A stretch of 64,000 nucleotides of DNA from Methylosinus sp. Sm6 (GTDB lineage Bacteria > Pseudomonadota > Alphaproteobacteria > Rhizobiales > Beijerinckiaceae). Of the stretch, positions 26,014-34,540 are shown piece by piece. The notes beneath the pieces are model-generated. The model was not told the origin of the DNA and did no database searches. It saw nothing but the letters and a program-made list of their open reading frames with translations. The first letter of the stretch is position 1; each line of letters begins with the position of its first letter. A program made the position numbers and the translations under genes. The DNA lies in assembly GCF_019802345.1 (NCBI RefSeq), contig NZ_JAINDZ010000011.1, forward strand, positions 62,001-126,000, read 5' to 3'.

Positions 26014-27306
26014 TCAGCCGCGATCCAGATCGAGCCGCAGGAAATGCGTCGAGCACGAGATGCAAGGATCGTAATTGCGCACCGTCTGCTCGCAGCGATG
26101 ACGCAGCTCCTCCTCCGGGAGATCGAGAAAACGCCCGACGAGGCTCTTCAGATCGTCCTCGATCATGCCCTGGTTCTGCGAGGTCGGCGGCGTGATGACG
26201 GCCTCGGCGATCGATCCGTCCGCGTCGAGACGATAGCGATGATGCAGCATGCCGCGCGGCGCCTCGGTCGCCGCCGCGCCCTCGCCGGCGCGCGGCTCGA
26301 TGGCGACGGCGCAATGCTCGGGCTCCTCGTAACGCGCAATGAGGCGCAGCGCCTCGTCGAGCGCATAGAGCGTCTCGACCGAGCGCACGATGATGCTCTT
26401 GTATGGATTGGCGCAGACGGGGCCGAGGCCCGCTTCTCGCGCGGCCTCCCGCGCGAGCGGCGACAGTGACTCGAAATTCAGCGCATAGCGCGCGAGCGGG
26501 CCGACGAGATAGGGCGCGCCCTCATGACGCATCCGCGCATGAAGAGCCGTCGAGCGCTGAACGTGAAACTCCTCGAAATGAGCCTGGAACTGCGAAGCGT
26601 CGATGTCGAGTCCGCGGCTCGAGACGATGCGACCGCGTGTGAACGGATATTCGCCGGGATGACGCAGCGACACGAAAATGTAATCGCGCTCGCAATCGGG
26701 AAAGTCGAGGCCGCCGACAAAGCGCACGACCTCCCGCGCCGCATCGCGCGCGCGCTCGAGCCCGTCGACGAGCGTCGCGAGCTCACGCTTGCGCGGCGTG
26801 CGATAAAAGCCGCCGACGCGCACATTGATCGGATGAATCTCGCGGCCGCCGATCAGGGTCATGATCGCATTGCCGAGCTTCTTGATCGCGAGGCCGCGCC
26901 GCACGATGTCGCCATGGTCGCGCGCCATCTCGACGCCGCCGGCATAGCCGAGAAAATCCGGCGCATGCAGCATATGCACATGCAGCATGTGGCTCTCGAT
27001 CCATTCGCCGCAATAGAGCAGCCGGCGCAAATCGGCGAGCGGCCCCGTGACTTCGACGCCGAGCGCCGCCTCCATCGCATGGACCGCGCTCATCTGATAG
27101 GCGACCGGGCAGATGCCGCAGATGCGCGCGGTGATGTCGGGCGCCTCGGCGAAACCGCGCCCGCGCAGCAGCGCCTCGAAGAAGCGCGGCGGCTCGAATA
27201 TGTTCAGCGCCGCGCTCTTCACCTCGCCGTCGCGGACGACGATCTCGAGCCCGCCCTCCCCTTCGACACGGGCGAGCGCGCCGACCTTTATGGTCCTATT
27301 TCCCAT
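26014..27306 (-). CDS. hyhL: [NiFe]-hydrogenase large subunit (group 3b-like)
   Basis: The 430-residue catalytic subunit binds the NiFe(CN)2CO site. The N-terminal L1 motif is RICGICP (61-67, Cys63/Cys66) and the C-terminal L2 motif DPCISC (413-418, Cys415/Cys418) is followed by STH and a nine-residue tail FLRLDLDRG that the maturation protease should remove after His421. Length, tail and neighbouring FAD and FeS genes match the cytoplasmic NADP-coupled sulfhydrogenase-type (HyhBGSL) group. ATG 27306 overlaps the small-subunit stop by 11 nt. It should reversibly couple H2 to NAD(P)H. Confidence 0.94.
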   Translation of the reverse strand: MGNRTIKVGALARVEGEGGLEIVVRDGEVKSAALNIFEPPRFFEALLRGRGFAEAPDITARICGICPVAYQMSAVHAMEAALGVEVTGPLADLRRLLYCGEWIESHMLHVHMLHAPDFLGYAGGVEMARDHGDIVRRGLAIKKLGNAIMTLIGGREIHPINVRVGGFYRTPRKRELATLVDGLERARDAAREVVRFVGGLDFPDCERDYIFVSLRHPGEYPFTRGRIVSSRGLDIDASQFQAHFEEFHVQRSTALHARMRHEGAPYLVGPLARYALNFESLSPLAREAAREAGLGPVCANPYKSIIVRSVETLYALDEALRLIARYEEPEHCAVAIEPRAGEGAAATEAPRGMLHHRYRLDADGSIAEAVITPPTSQNQGMIEDDLKSLVGRFLDLPEEELRHRCEQTVRNYDPCISCSTHFLRLDLDRG

Positions 27307-28078
27307 GGCGTTGGCTTTCCGTGCGGAAGGGCTCGGCATTGGCGTTGAACGTGCGATAGACGCGCTGCAAATCGCGCTCGTCCATGCCGAGCCGCGCCAG
27401 CCATCCGCTCAGCGAAGGCGCGTTCGGCGTCTCCATCGGACCGAAGCAGCCATAGCAGCCGCGATCATAAGAGGGACAGAGCGCGCCGCAGCCGTCATGG
27501 GTGACGGGGCCGAGGCAGGGCGTTCCATGCGCGACCATCACGCAGACATTGCCCTTCAGCTTGCATTGCAGGCACACGCTATGGGCCGGCGTCACGGGCT
27601 TGCGGCCGATGAGAAAAGCCGAGATGACCTCGATCAGCCGGCCCTTGTCGATCGGACAGCCGCGCAATTCGAAATCGACCTTCACATGATCGGCGATCGG
27701 CGTCGAGGTCGCGAGCGTATGGATATAATCGGGGCGCGCATAGACGATCGACGCATATTCCTTCACATCGGCGAAATTGCGCAGCGCCTGCACGCCGCCC
27801 GACGTCGCGCAGGCGCCGATGGTGACGAGGCTGCGCGAGCGGCGACGCACATCCTGTATGCGTTCCGCGTCATGCGGCGTCGTGATCGAGCCTTCAACGA
27901 GCGAGAGATCGTATGTCCCGCGAATGGGCGCGCGCGTCGCCTCGAGAAAATAGGCGATGTCGAGCTCCTGCGCGATGCCGAGCAGCTCGTCCTCGCAGTC
28001 GAGAAGCGTCAGCTGGCAGCCATCGCAGGAGGCGAACTTCCACACCGCGAGCCGCGGCCTCGGCGTCTGCGCGCTCAT
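27296..28078 (-). CDS. hyhS: [NiFe]-hydrogenase small subunit (group 3b-like)
   Basis: The 260-residue electron-transfer subunit begins [22 protein letters not shown] with Cys18/Cys21 of the proximal [4Fe-4S] cluster. It also has [24 protein letters not shown], and a Cys-rich block ([36 protein letters not shown]) for two further clusters, as in group 3b enzymes. No Tat signal is present, so the enzyme is cytoplasmic. The start at 28078 lies one base from the stop of the FAD subunit; the end overlaps hyhL. An upstream start at 28120 would overlap the FAD subunit. Confidence 0.94.
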   Translation of the reverse strand: MSAQTPRPRLAVWKFASCDGCQLTLLDCEDELLGIAQELDIAYFLEATRAPIRGTYDLSLVEGSITTPHDAERIQDVRRRSRSLVTIGACATSGGVQALRNFADVKEYASIVYARPDYIHTLATSTPIADHVKVDFELRGCPIDKGRLIEVISAFLIGRKPVTPAHSVCLQCKLKGNVCVMVAHGTPCLGPVTHDGCGALCPSYDRGCYGCFGPMETPNAPSLSGWLARLGMDERDLQRVYRTFNANAEPFRTESQRHGK

Positions 28079-28079
28079 C

Positions 28080-28916
28080 TTACAATTCCTTCGTCGCCAG
28101 CAGCCCGCGCAATCGCGCATAGCTGAACACCGGCCCGTCGCGGCAGATGAACACCGGCCCGAACTGGCAATGGCCGCACCAGCCGATCGCGCATTTCATA
28201 TTGCGCTCCATGGAGAGATAGATGCGCTCCGGCGCCACGCCTCTGTCGCCGAGCGCGTCGGCGACGAAGCGCATCATGATCTCGGGCCCGCAGAGCATGG
28301 CGAGCGCGTTGCGGGCGTCGAAGGCTGCGCGCGCGACGAGCCCCGTCACCACGCCGACATTGCCGCGCCACTCGCCGCGCGCATGATCGACCGTCGCCTC
28401 GACTTCGGCGTCGAGCCGTCCGCGCCATTGCTCGAGCTCGTCGCGATAGAGAATATCCTGCGGGCTGCGCGCGCCATAGAGCAGAATGACGCGGCCATAG
28501 TTTTCGCGCTCGGCGAACAGGCGATAGAGCGCTGGGCGCAGCGGCGCGAGGCCGAGTCCGCCGGCGACCACGATGACGTCGCGGCCGCGCGCCTCCTGCA
28601 TCGGCCAGCCGCGGCCGAACGGCCCGCGCAGCCCGATCGGCGCGCCGACATGCAAATCGACGAGCGCGCGCGACACGGCGCCGACGGCGCGAATCGTGTG
28701 AACGAGCCGCGAGGGATCGGCCGGATCGCCGCTGACGCTGATCGCCGCCTCGCCGACGCCGAAGACGGTGAGCATGTCGAATTGACCGGGCGCGAAGGAA
28801 AAATCGCCGGCGTCGATCTCCAGCGTCGCCACATCGGCGATCTCACGCCGCGTCTTGCGCACGCGCGCGACGCGCGGAATCATCGGATCATAATCAGCCA
28901 TGGGCGCCATAGACAT
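28080..28916 (-). CDS. hyhG: FAD/NAD(P)-binding hydrogenase subunit (HyhG-like)
   Basis: A 278-residue ferredoxin-reductase-like subunit that passes electrons between the hydrogenase FeS chain and NAD(P). It has the FAD-binding barrel ([11 protein letters not shown], about 38-48), the NAD(P) domain ([17 protein letters not shown], about 113-129; VILLYGAR), and a terminal [2Fe-2S] ligand set in [23 protein letters not shown] 28916 overlaps the end of the cyclic-nucleotide-binding gene; ATG 28901 is an alternative. Order FeS-CNB-FAD-small-large fits the Hyh type with one extra gene inserted. Confidence 0.92.
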   Translation of the reverse strand: MSMAPMADYDPMIPRVARVRKTRREIADVATLEIDAGDFSFAPGQFDMLTVFGVGEAAISVSGDPADPSRLVHTIRAVGAVSRALVDLHVGAPIGLRGPFGRGWPMQEARGRDVIVVAGGLGLAPLRPALYRLFAERENYGRVILLYGARSPQDILYRDELEQWRGRLDAEVEATVDHARGEWRGNVGVVTGLVARAAFDARNALAMLCGPEIMMRFVADALGDRGVAPERIYLSMERNMKCAIGWCGHCQFGPVFICRDGPVFSYARLRGLLATKEL

Positions 28917-29358
28917 CGATCATCTGCAGCCGCGCCGCCTGCAATCGCTCGACCAGCGGCGGCATGAATCGCTTCATCATCTCATAGCCGAAGCGCGGAT
29001 CGGCCTCGCTCTTGCGGCGCAGGCACGCCGCGTCGATCGCTATGGCGCGCACGCTCTCCAGCGCGCGCGCGTCATAGCTCCAGCGATAGGGCGGCACGAG
29101 CCAGGAGAGGCCGCAGACCTCGCCCTGCGCCAGCGTCTGCAATGTCACGGCGCCGCGCGCCGGATCGCGCAGCTCGAGCGCGGCGCGGCCATCGCGCAAA
29201 AGATAGAACCAGTCGGCGCTCTCGCCTTCCCGGAACAGATATGTCCCCGCGTCGAAGCGCATATTCTTCGCGCAGCCGCAGACGAGCGCGACGAAGGGCG
29301 CGTCCAATCCGGCGAAGAAAGCGTGTTGCGCGACGATATGTTCGAGACCTTCGATCAC
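28894..29358 (-). CDS. Cyclic nucleotide-binding domain protein in the hydrogenase operon
   Basis: A 154-residue protein consisting of one Crp-type effector domain: AGTYLFREGESADWFYLLRDGRAALEL is the cNMP-binding beta-roll core, followed by GEVCGLSWLVPPYRW and a C-terminal helix (YEMMKRFMPPLVERLQAARL). It lacks the helix-turn-helix of Crp/Fnr regulators, so it probably does not bind DNA. The GTG start at 29358 overlaps the HyhB stop (GTGA) and follows GGAGGCGAG; the end overlaps hyhG. Its place inside the operon suggests a subunit or allosteric partner of the hydrogenase (inference). Confidence 0.87.
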   Translation of the reverse strand: MIEGLEHIVAQHAFFAGLDAPFVALVCGCAKNMRFDAGTYLFREGESADWFYLLRDGRAALELRDPARGAVTLQTLAQGEVCGLSWLVPPYRWSYDARALESVRAIAIDAACLRRKSEADPRFGYEMMKRFMPPLVERLQAARLQMIDVYGAHG

Positions 29359-30491
29359 CTCTCGCCTCCTTTCGCCTCGCTCTCGGCGATGGCGCGCGCC
29401 TCCTCGGTGATGTCGATGGCGACCGGACACCAGACGATGCAGCGCCCGCAGCCGACACAGCCCGTCGTGCCGAACTGATCATGCCAGGTCGAGAGCTTAT
29501 GCGTCATCCATTGACGATAGCGCGACTTCGCGCTGCTGCGCACGCTGCCGCCGTGAATATAAGAAAAATCCAGTGTGAAGCAGGAATCCCAGCGCCGCGC
29601 GCGCGCGCTCTCGCGCCCTTCGAGATCGCTCGTATCCTCGACCGAGGTGCAGAAGCAGGTGGGACAAACCATCGTGCAATTGGTGCAGGCGAGGCAGCGC
29701 GTCGCGACCTCGTCCCAGCGCGGATGCTCGAGATTGCGCGCGAGCAGCGCCGCGACATCCGGCTGCATTTCGCGACCCATAGTCGCCGCCGTATGCTCGA
29801 CGACGGCCTGCGCCGCGGCGATCTCGCTCGCGCTCGCGCCGCGATGCGGCAGGGCGCCCAGCAGCCCCCCGCCCGCCTCGGTTCCGATCTCGACGAGAAA
29901 TTCATGGCGCCCGTCGCCGATCAGCTCCGTCAGAGCGAGATCATAGCCGAATGTCGCCTTCGGCCCCGTGTTCATCGACGCGCAGAAGCAGGCGCCGCCG
30001 GCGACGCCGCAATTCAGCGCGACGACGAACACACCCTCGCGCCGCGCGCGATAATGGGGATCGACATGCTCGCCGCCGATCAGCACGCGGTCCTGAATGG
30101 CGATGGCGTGCAGCTCGCATGAGCGCGCGCCGATGAAGGCGTATTTCTCGCTCGTCTCTGGATCCGTCTCGACGCGCATGTCGTCGCCCTCGCGCCGGGC
30201 GCGCCACAGGCGCAGCACCGGCGGATGCAGAAAGCGCTTCCAGGATTGCGGACCGACGGCGTAGCCGAACAGCGCGTCGTCGCCGCGCGGCGTCACGCGA
30301 TAATGGCCGCCGTCCTGCTCGTCGCCACAGCCGCGCGGCAGGTCGGCGACGCCGTCGATCTCGTCATAGACGATCGCCCCGTCGCGCAAGGTCGGCCCGA
30401 GCAGCGAAAAGCCGCGCGCACGCAATGCGTCGAGCAGCGCCTGCAGACCCGTCTCGTCGATGATCGCGGCAGCGCTCGCGCCTTCGCCCAT
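29355..30491 (-). CDS. hyhB: 4Fe-4S dicluster hydrogenase subunit (HyhB-like)
   Basis: A 378-residue iron-sulfur subunit similar to sulfhydrogenase beta (HydB/HyhB). The C-terminal ferredoxin part has CLACTNCTMVCPTC and CVGCGRCIVWCP, binding two [4Fe-4S] clusters; the N-terminal part has ARSCELHAIAIQDRVL and LNCGVAGGACFC typical of the family. In homologues this subunit carries electrons beside the FAD subunit and can reduce sulfur compounds. It is the first gene of the operon; the 124-nt upstream gap to dcd should hold the promoter. It overlaps the next gene by four bases. Confidence 0.92.
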   Translation of the reverse strand: MGEGASAAAIIDETGLQALLDALRARGFSLLGPTLRDGAIVYDEIDGVADLPRGCGDEQDGGHYRVTPRGDDALFGYAVGPQSWKRFLHPPVLRLWRARREGDDMRVETDPETSEKYAFIGARSCELHAIAIQDRVLIGGEHVDPHYRARREGVFVVALNCGVAGGACFCASMNTGPKATFGYDLALTELIGDGRHEFLVEIGTEAGGGLLGALPHRGASASEIAAAQAVVEHTAATMGREMQPDVAALLARNLEHPRWDEVATRCLACTNCTMVCPTCFCTSVEDTSDLEGRESARARRWDSCFTLDFSYIHGGSVRSSAKSRYRQWMTHKLSTWHDQFGTTGCVGCGRCIVWCPVAIDITEEARAIAESEAKGGER

Positions 30492-30615
30492 GCCCGCCTC
30501 CGAAGCCCGCCGGACATATATCGCCCGCTGTGGCCGGGGCCTCTCATCTCATCGGATTATTGCCGTTTTCCGACGCCGGTCGCCGCGGCCCGTCGTCGCG
30601 GCCCGTCGTCGCGAC

Positions 30616-31725
30616 TCATGGCGCCTTGAAATGCTTGGAGAGCTTCAGATCCTGGCCCTGGTAATTGGAGACGCCGGCCTCGCCGTAGAGACGCTTCGGC
30701 TCGGCCGCCATCGGCTCGTAGACGAGACGGCCGATCACCTGCCCGTCCTCGAGAATGAAGGGCACGTCATGGCTGCGCACCTCGAGCACGGCGCGGCTGC
30801 CGGGCCGCCCCTGCGCCGCGCAGCCGAAGCCGGGGTCGAAGAAGCCGGCGTAATGCACGCGGAACTCGCCCATCGCCGGATCGATCGCCATCATCTCCGC
30901 CGAGAGATGCGCGGGAATGCGCAGCCGCTCGCGCGAGGCGAGGATGTAGAACTCGTCCGGATCGAGAATGAGCTTGCGATTGGCGCGGATCGGCAGCCGC
31001 TCCCAATAGTCCTCGATCGCGCAATGATCGACGAGATCGACGTCGACGACATCGGCGTGCTTTTGCGCGCGATAGCCGACGACGCCGCCGGCGAGGCCGT
31101 CGAGCGCGACGCGCAGGATCACGCCTTCGCGCAAGGTGAGGTCGCCGTCGACGAGCGGCGCGCGGCCGTGCTCGGCGGCGAGAGCGGCGTCGGAGAGCAG
31201 GAGATCGCGCGGGTCGCCGCGGCGAAAGCGCATCTGATCGAGCCGCGAGCCCTCGCGCACGCGCACGCTGAAGCTGCGCGGCGAGACTTCCGCATAGAGG
31301 CGGCCGCGATAGCCGGCGACGACATGGTCGAAGATTTCGGTGTCGTCGGTGATGAGGCGGGTGAAGATGTCGAGCCGGCCGGTCGAGCTCTTGGGATTGG
31401 CGACGGCGGAGACGTCCTGCGGCAACGCGAGGCTCTCCTGCAGCGGGATCACATAGACGCAGCCGCGCTCGAGCACGGCTCCGCGGCCGTCGAGCGCGAT
31501 CTCGTCATAGGCGAGCTCGGCCAGCAGCGCCTCGACGCCGCGGCCCTTGCCGGGCAGAAAGCTGGCGCGCACGCGATGGGCCTTGGGGCCGAGGCGCAGA
31601 TCGAGGCTCGCCGGCTGGCGCTGGCCGGGTTCGATCGGCCGCGCCGAGAGAATAGCGCCGGCGGCGCTCAGCTCGGCGATCTGCTCGCAGGAGAGGACGC
31701 CGAAAGGAGGCTTCGCAATTGCCAT
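30616..31725 (-). CDS. dcd: dCTP deaminase, double-length rhizobial type
   Basis: A 369-residue protein converting dCTP to dUTP for thymidylate synthesis. It is a tandem-fold Dcd of the kind annotated as 2'-deoxycytidine 5'-triphosphate deaminase in Hyphomicrobiales, twice the length of E. coli Dcd. The first half has ANPKSSTGRLDIFTRLITDD and GYRGRLYAEVSPRSFSVRVR; the second RVHYAGFFDPGFGCAAQG and QVIGRLVYEPM with KRLYG..G..NYQGQ. The ATG lies one base after the stop of a coiled-coil gene, so translation is coupled. The hydrogenase operon begins 124 nt downstream. Confidence 0.9.
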   Translation of the reverse strand: MAIAKPPFGVLSCEQIAELSAAGAILSARPIEPGQRQPASLDLRLGPKAHRVRASFLPGKGRGVEALLAELAYDEIALDGRGAVLERGCVYVIPLQESLALPQDVSAVANPKSSTGRLDIFTRLITDDTEIFDHVVAGYRGRLYAEVSPRSFSVRVREGSRLDQMRFRRGDPRDLLLSDAALAAEHGRAPLVDGDLTLREGVILRVALDGLAGGVVGYRAQKHADVVDVDLVDHCAIEDYWERLPIRANRKLILDPDEFYILASRERLRIPAHLSAEMMAIDPAMGEFRVHYAGFFDPGFGCAAQGRPGSRAVLEVRSHDVPFILEDGQVIGRLVYEPMAAEPKRLYGEAGVSNYQGQDLKLSKHFKAP

Positions 31726-31726
31726 C

Positions 31727-32017
31727 TCAGGGATGGCCGGCGGGGAGCCGACGGCTCGCGGCGAGGATGACGCCGACGGCGGCGACGATCAGCCCGCCGA
31801 GCTTGACCGTCATGCGCAGCTCGACCTCGCGAAGTTCCGCCCGTACGGTCGCGATATCGGCCTTCAGCTTGGCCTTCGTCGCTGCAAGGTCGGCTTTGGT
31901 GACCAGTTCCTGGCTCGTCGCCTCGGCGAAAGCTTCGGCAGTCGCCTTCGCCTGAGAGACCCCGGCGGCTTCGAGCTTCTCGACAAATTTCAATGTGTCG
32001 AAGGCGACGGCTGTCAC
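31727..32017 (-). CDS. Coiled-coil membrane-anchored protein (DUF1640-like), paralogue 1
   Basis: A 96-residue protein: a conserved amphipathic start (AVAFDTLKFVEKLEAAGVSQ), an Ala-rich helix with TSQELVTKADLAATKAKL, a heptad coiled coil, then one membrane helix (LGGLIVAAVGVILAASR) and a short tail ending AGHP. The layout matches the DUF1640/MCUR1-like family of small bacterial proteins of unknown function. The GTG start at 32017 follows AGAGAGGAAA. A second copy lies at 32161-32427 and the gene is coupled to dcd. N-terminus faces the cytoplasm by charge. Confidence 0.78.
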   Translation of the reverse strand: MTAVAFDTLKFVEKLEAAGVSQAKATAEAFAEATSQELVTKADLAATKAKLKADIATVRAELREVELRMTVKLGGLIVAAVGVILAASRRLPAGHP

Positions 32018-32160
32018 GGCTTTCCTCTCTTGGCGCGCCCGCAATATGGCGCGGCTCCGCTTCCGCGTCCAGACGGCCCACGCCGCTCATTGCCCTGTCG
32101 TCGCCAGAGCATTCCGAAAGGCCCAGCCGCGCCTTCGGCGGCTCGAAGGTCACGGGCGGG

Positions 32161-32427
32161 TCAATGACCAGCCGGCAGGTAACGGATCGCGGCGAGGATG
32201 ACGGCGACGACCATGACCGAGCCGAACCAGATTTTGAGATCGCGCTTCACGAGTTCGATATCGGCCTTCAATTCGGCCTTCATCGCGGCAAGGTCGGACT
32301 TCGTCGCGAGTTCCTGGCTCGTAGCGTCGGCGAATGCTTCGGCGGCCGCCGTCGCCTGAGCCTGCGTGAATCCGCCGGCCTCGAGCTTGCGGGCGAATTT
32401 CGGAGTGTCGAACGCGACCGCGCCCAT
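32161..32427 (-). CDS. Coiled-coil membrane-anchored protein (DUF1640-like), paralogue 2
   Basis: An 88-residue paralogue of the neighbouring gene: MGAVAFDTPKFARKLEAGG, TSQELATKSDLAAMKAEL, coiled coil, membrane helix (WFGSVMVVAVILAAIRYL) and the same PAGH end. ATG 32427 follows GGAAAGGACAC. The 5' regions of both genes are also alike (tandem duplication including upstream DNA). Compared with paralogue 1 the coiled coil is about one heptad shorter. Function unknown; one family role proposed for similar proteins is oligomeric membrane scaffolding. Confidence 0.78.
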   Translation of the reverse strand: MGAVAFDTPKFARKLEAGGFTQAQATAAAEAFADATSQELATKSDLAAMKAELKADIELVKRDLKIWFGSVMVVAVILAAIRYLPAGH

Positions 32428-32599
32428 TACGTGTCCTTTCCCGAGCGCTTTGAAATATGGCCCCGCTACGCCTTCGCGTCCAGCTTCTCGGCGGCAGGGC
32501 GATCAAGCCCGTTCGGCGAGCGGGACGAACAGGCCGCTCACGCGGCGAGGTCATAGCGGCCATCGCTGGCGCGGAAAGCAAGGGGGAACATAATGGAAA

Positions 32600-32676
32600 T
32601 GGTCGGAGTGAGAGGATTCGAACCTCCGACCCCCTCGTCCCGAACGAGGTGCGCTACCAGGCTGCGCTACACTCCG
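32600..32676 (-). tRNA. tRNA-Pro (anticodon CGG)
   Basis: On the minus strand the sequence begins CGGAGTG, has the D-loop GCAGCCTGGTAGCGC, the anticodon arm CCTCG-TTCGGGA-CGAGG (anticodon CGG, reading CCG) and the T-loop GGTTCGAATCC. It closes with CACTCCG, discriminator A and an encoded CCA (32600-32602). All four stems pair. Confidence 0.96.
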
Positions 32677-32720
32677 ACAGGCGGACCGTTTCGGCCGCCG
32701 CTGGTGACGGGCTTATAGCT

Positions 32721-33272
32721 TCACGCTTCCTCGCCTGCAACAGCTCTTTGCGCCTTTCCGCCGCGCGTCCGCTCGAGGCGCACGAAGGCGAAGTCCGCCT
32801 CGTCCCCGGCGGCGCGGGTAGGCGCAATGCGCTCGGTCTCGCGCCAGTCGCGCGGGTCGAGAGCCGGAAACACCGCGTCGCCGTCGACCGTCAGCGCCAC
32901 CTCGGTCAGATGGATCACATCGGCCAGGGGCAGGAAGGCCGCGAAGATCTCCGCTCCGCCGATGATCGCCGCCTCGTCGACGCCCATCGCCGCCGCCAGC
33001 GATTCGGCGCAGCCCAGCGCCTCCTCCTCGGTCCGCGCCAGATGGACGCCGGCCGGCCGGAAGGAGGGGTCGCGCGAGAGCGCCACCGTCTCGCGCCCGG
33101 GCAGGATGCGGCCGATCGAATCGAAGGTGCGGCGGCCCATCAGCACAGGCTTGCCCAAGGTCAGCTCGCGGAAGCGCTTCAGATCGCTCGGCAGGCGCCA
33201 GGGCGTGCGCCCCTTCGCTCCGATCACGCCATTACGCGCCGCCGCGACCACGAATGTCAGTGTCGGCCTCAA
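32721..33272 (-). CDS. folA: Dihydrofolate reductase
   Basis: A 183-residue DHFR reducing dihydrofolate to tetrahydrofolate with NADPH. It has VVAAARNGVIGAKGRTPWRL (with the WRLPSDL substrate loop and acidic Asp30), GKPVLMGRRTFDSIGRILPGR, and AAIIGGAEIFAAFLP near residue 110. A 20-residue C-terminal extension is slightly longer than average. ATG 33272 gives MRPTLTFVVAAA. The usual partner thyA is not adjacent. The divergent Tim44-like gene starts 120 nt away. Confidence 0.94.
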   Translation of the reverse strand: MRPTLTFVVAAARNGVIGAKGRTPWRLPSDLKRFRELTLGKPVLMGRRTFDSIGRILPGRETVALSRDPSFRPAGVHLARTEEEALGCAESLAAAMGVDEAAIIGGAEIFAAFLPLADVIHLTEVALTVDGDAVFPALDPRDWRETERIAPTRAAGDEADFAFVRLERTRGGKAQRAVAGEEA

Positions 33273-33391
33273 GATTCCGCTATCCTTCCGTGCGATTTCT
33301 CACGGCCCGGCTCTTTGCCCGGCCGGCCCTGCGTTCTTATATAAGCGGCGCCCGAGCGATTCTGCGCGGGGCGACACGTTCGAGGAAAGAT

Positions 33392-34366
33392 ATGTCGTTG
33401 CGGTCATCGCACTCCAAATCCCTGTCGGCGCTCGCTCTGGCCGCGCTGCTGGCGCTCGCGCCTGCGGTCGGCGAGGCCAAGATGGGCGGCGGCATGAGCT
33501 CGGGAAGCCGCGGCTCGCGCAGCTTCTCGCCGCCGCCGGCCACCAATACCGCGCCCCGCCCCGCCGCGCCCCTGCAGCGCTCGATGGAGGCGCCGCCTGC
33601 GGCGACGCAGGGCCCGAGCCGTCCGGCCTTCAACCCGGCGCCGGCGTCGGGCATGGGCTCGTTCGGACGCGGACTGCTCGGCGGCCTCGCCGGCGGGCTG
33701 CTCGGCGCCGGCCTGTTCGGCATGCTGTCGGGCCATGGCCTGTTCGGCGGGCTCGGCGGCTTCGCGTCGATGCTCGGTCTGCTGCTGCAGCTGGCGCTGA
33801 TCTTCTTTCTCGCGCGTCTCGCCTTCCAATGGTTCGCCGGACGCCGGCTCGCCGGCGCCCTTGGCGGGGCGGGCGGCGCCGGCCCGCAGCCGGCGGGCTT
33901 CGGCTTCATGGGCGTTGCGGGCGGCGGCTCCGCCGCGCCGCCGCGCAGCGCGCCGATCTCGCTGAGCCAGGCCGATTTTCCCGCCTTCGAGCGCCTGCTC
34001 GCCGAAACTCAGGAGGCCTATAGCCGGGAGGATGTGGCGCGGCTCGACGAGCTGGCGACGCCGGAAATGGCCTCCTATTTCGCCGAGGACCTCAAGTCCA
34101 ATGCGCGCGAAGGGGTGGTGAACCGGATTTCTGGCGTCAAGCTGCTGCAAGGCGATCTCGCCGAGGCCTGGCGCGAGGGCGGCGACGACTATGCGACCGT
34201 CGCCATGCGCTTCGCGCTCGTCGACCAATTCGTCGACCGCGCCACCGGCAAGGCAGTGAGAGGCGATGCGACGCCGACGCAGTCGACCGAGGTCTGGACC
34301 TTCCGCCGGCCGGCGGGACGCGGACCGGAGTCGTGGAAGCTCTCCGCCATTCAGCAGGCCGCCTGA
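33392..34366 (+). CDS. Tim44-domain membrane protein
   Basis: A 324-residue protein with an N-terminal signal/anchor (residues 8-28), a Gly/Pro/Ala-rich low-complexity linker, a hydrophobic Gly-rich stretch (GLAGGLLGAGLFGMLSG and MLGLLLQLALIFFLARLAF, about 90-150), and a C-terminal Tim44-like domain from about 185 (DFPAFERLLAETQEAYSRED...ASYFAEDLKSN...TEVWTFRRP). Related alphaproteobacterial proteins are inner-membrane with the Tim44 domain periplasmic or cytoplasmic; function is not established. ATG 33392 was preferred over the 33254 frame start because it begins the signal sequence. A clear terminator follows. Confidence 0.86.
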   Translation: MSLRSSHSKSLSALALAALLALAPAVGEAKMGGGMSSGSRGSRSFSPPPATNTAPRPAAPLQRSMEAPPAATQGPSRPAFNPAPASGMGSFGRGLLGGLAGGLLGAGLFGMLSGHGLFGGLGGFASMLGLLLQLALIFFLARLAFQWFAGRRLAGALGGAGGAGPQPAGFGFMGVAGGGSAAPPRSAPISLSQADFPAFERLLAETQEAYSREDVARLDELATPEMASYFAEDLKSNAREGVVNRISGVKLLQGDLAEAWREGGDDYATVAMRFALVDQFVDRATGKAVRGDATPTQSTEVWTFRRPAGRGPESWKLSAIQQAA

Positions 34367-34390
34367 CCAGACCGCCAATTCGACACGTCG

Positions 34391-34422
34391 AGCGCCCCTC
34401 CCCAAAGGGGCGCTTTTCTTTT
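34391..34422 (+). terminator. Rho-independent terminator after the Tim44-domain gene
   Basis: A perfect 9-bp stem AGCGCCCCT / AGGGGCGCT with a CCCCAA loop is followed by TTTCTTTT. It lies 25 nt past the stop codon and is the clearest intrinsic terminator of the window. Confidence 0.9.
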
Positions 34423-34540
34423 GCGCTCGACACGCGGGCGTTACGCCGCTCTGCCGGCGCTGGGCCAGGACCCGCGCCGCAGCTCATCCGCATCTCTGGC
34501 GTGGAGCCCGGCGGATAGCCGGGCTCCGAGACCGCCGCGT

